Of a DNA stretch of 64,000 nt, positions 62,879-64,000 are shown piece by piece. Where the stretch lies: the NCBI RefSeq assembly GCF_020026455.1, contig NZ_JAHHQJ010000009.1, forward strand, positions 37,317-101,316. Reading direction: 5' to 3'. The translations under genes and the position numbers were made by a program. Each line of letters begins with the position of its first letter. Position 1 is the first letter of the stretch. Below the pieces are notes generated by a model. It was not told the origin of the DNA and did no database searches. It saw nothing but the letters and a program-made list of their open reading frames with translations. The stretch is from Alistipes sp. (lineage in GTDB: Bacteria; Bacteroidota; Bacteroidia; Bacteroidales; Rikenellaceae).

Positions 62879-63031
62879 GCTTGTCGGTTTAAGGACGGCA
62901 AGATAGCGGAGGAATGAGGCCGTCTGTTCCAGCCGACCTTCCGAGGCCGAGAATGGCCGGTAGTGTGGTGCTCACTACCCCGCTCCTGCAAAAATCCCGA
63001 ACGGATCAACGGCCATTCGGGATGAATAGGT
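62879..63031. other. Short gap upstream of the coupling protein
   Basis: No gene is seen. It shows no good TAnnTTTG box, so the coupling gene may depend on a promoter further up or on RteC-like control. Confidence 0.4.
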
Positions 63032-63637
63032 TTACTTCTGGCTTAACTCGATTAACGTACCCCGCAGCGTATCGAGGAAGTGGGTCAGGCGGTTCTTGCG
63101 GTTCAGGACGGCCCAGCGGCAGTTGTCCGGATTCTTGAAACTCGTATTGCAGAGCGTCTCAAACTCGCGCGTAATCTGCATGAAGGTGGCCGGAGAGTCA
63201 TCCTGCTGGCAGAAGAACCCCACGGCCGACAAGGCGGCAATTACCTCCATCAGGTCGGAATTGGTGAATCGCTTCGAGATTTTCAGCGGCGAATGAGGAC
63301 GTGAAGTATGCACATTCCGGATCCCCGGATATTTGAGCTGCAGACAGATCATTTGTTTCTCAAATTTGATCAGCGAGAGTGAGGAGCGAATAAATTGATA
63401 GCTGAGAGACTCCGAATCCTTATGTTGTGACTGAAGTCGAAAAAGAATTTCACTCGTCCTCGCCAATGCTTGCAGAGCCTCCAGTTTGGAACAGGAGTCC
63501 AGTTTGGATACGGTCTGAACACGATTGATAAAACGGGTATAAGCCAAACTAAGACGTTGATTATCTATGTTATTCGGATTCTCATTCGTTGTATGGAGAA
63601 GTTTAATGAATTCGCTACGGCTGAATCTTTTTGCCAT
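63032..63637 (-). CDS. RteC-like regulatory protein
   Basis: The protein has 201 residues from the ATG at 63637 (MAKRFSRSEFIKLLH); an earlier ATG adds 3 residues. The second half, KISKRFTNSDLMEVIAALSA and then FKNPDNCRWAVLNRKNRLTH to FLDTLRGTLIEL, looks like the C-terminal part of RteC, the activator of excision genes in Bacteroides conjugative transposons. RteC proteins hold two winged helices; the first half here is weakly matched. It is upstream of the coupling gene on the same strand. Confidence 0.5.
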   Translation of the reverse strand: MAKRFSRSEFIKLLHTTNENPNNIDNQRLSLAYTRFINRVQTVSKLDSCSKLEALQALARTSEILFRLQSQHKDSESLSYQFIRSSLSLIKFEKQMICLQLKYPGIRNVHTSRPHSPLKISKRFTNSDLMEVIAALSAVGFFCQQDDSPATFMQITREFETLCNTSFKNPDNCRWAVLNRKNRLTHFLDTLRGTLIELSQK

Positions 63638-64000
63638 ATTATTCATAGCATATTCTTTTTGGATTAAATGAAAGGGAAGGCCTGATCACAGACCCACCCA
63701 TCACCCGTTCTTTGATTCGAATAAAAAACTGTAGATGCTACGGATCACGACATGTTGGAAAAAATTCCAACAACTATGTTATTACGATGCATTACACATT
63801 TCATGTAATCCTATTAAAATGCTATGAGTAAATGCATGTGATTCTATCTTGCAGGGCAATAAAAGGATAATCCTTGTAAAGGAGATTACCCCGTTCTGAG
63901 GATTTATTAGAGTTACTCATATTACTTAGGATTGCTTTTTATATGATAATAGTCCGTTAAAAATTCAACATATTGGCTAAGCGGCTTCTGCCACTATGCC
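63638..64000. other. AT-rich gap at the right window edge
   Basis: These 360 bases hold no long frame on either strand. The AT content is much higher than that of the core genes. It may hold regulatory DNA of the ICE or the edge of the next gene, which is cut off. Confidence 0.5.

Larger units (their letters stand above)
32523..64000. mobile_element. Integrative and conjugative element (right end outside the window)
   Basis: The element runs from the tRNA-Ser 3' end to the window edge. It holds a tyrosine integrase and HTH genes at the tRNA side, and conjugation genes (coupling protein, DUF3945, DUF1896, RteC-like) at the far side. In between are umuDC, a defence operon and a fimbria cluster. 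GC drops in parts (37-50 kb and the intron) compared with the core left of the tRNA. The relaxase and the second att copy are not seen here. Order and content fit Bacteroidales conjugative transposons in general but no named family is claimed. Confidence 0.8.

Overview
The window reads as a chromosome segment of a Bacteroidales bacterium, most likely Alistipes or a close relative (inference). The evidence is the high GC of the core genes together with typical Bacteroidetes content: TonB-dependent receptors, DUF4293, DUF4199, DUF5689 and fimbrillin families, an archaeal-type prolyl-tRNA synthetase, and promoters of the TTTG-N19-TAnnTTTG type. No species can be assigned from sequence alone.

Positions 1-32500 are ordinary core genome. 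From left to right they hold a minus-strand locus for extracellular nucleic acids (OB-fold/DUF5689 lipoprotein, NUC1 nuclease, secreted EEP phosphoesterase, TonB receptor cut by the window edge); membrane and sugar-transfer genes; a YciO-type protein; proS and mltG; the SRP RNA gene; a FabK/nitronate monooxygenase-like flavoprotein; a small ABM monooxygenase; an iron superoxide dismutase fused to rubredoxin; an outer-membrane barrel plus TPR protein pair; OsmC; an RND efflux operon; a DoxX-family gene with tmk; and the suf iron-sulfur operon (sufB-sufC-sufD-sufS).

At 32431 lies a tRNA-Ser(GCT), immediately followed by a tyrosine integrase. From there to the right edge the DNA looks like one integrative and conjugative element (ICE). 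Its left part holds the integrase, two HTH proteins, a umuDC mutagenesis operon flanked by a 113-bp duplication, and a DUF2958 gene. The middle, AT-richer part (about 37.3-50.3 kb) is flanked by degraded copies of the same IS5-like element. It carries a Fic protein, decayed genes, and a six-gene operon dcm - GHKL/MORC-like ATPase - Z1 helicase-like protein - PD-(D/E)XK nuclease - AIPR protein - vsr, the most interesting system here: a multi-subunit, methylation-linked defence system.

The right part (50.4-64 kb) holds a fimbria cluster (fimbrillin, DUF4906 tip-like protein, DUF3575, DUF3868, a 59-residue lipoprotein) and conjugation genes (DUF1896, DUF3945, an RteC-like protein). The type IV coupling protein gene is split by a 2.4-kb group II intron that sits exactly between two codons. 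The relaxase and the far end of the element are not in the window.
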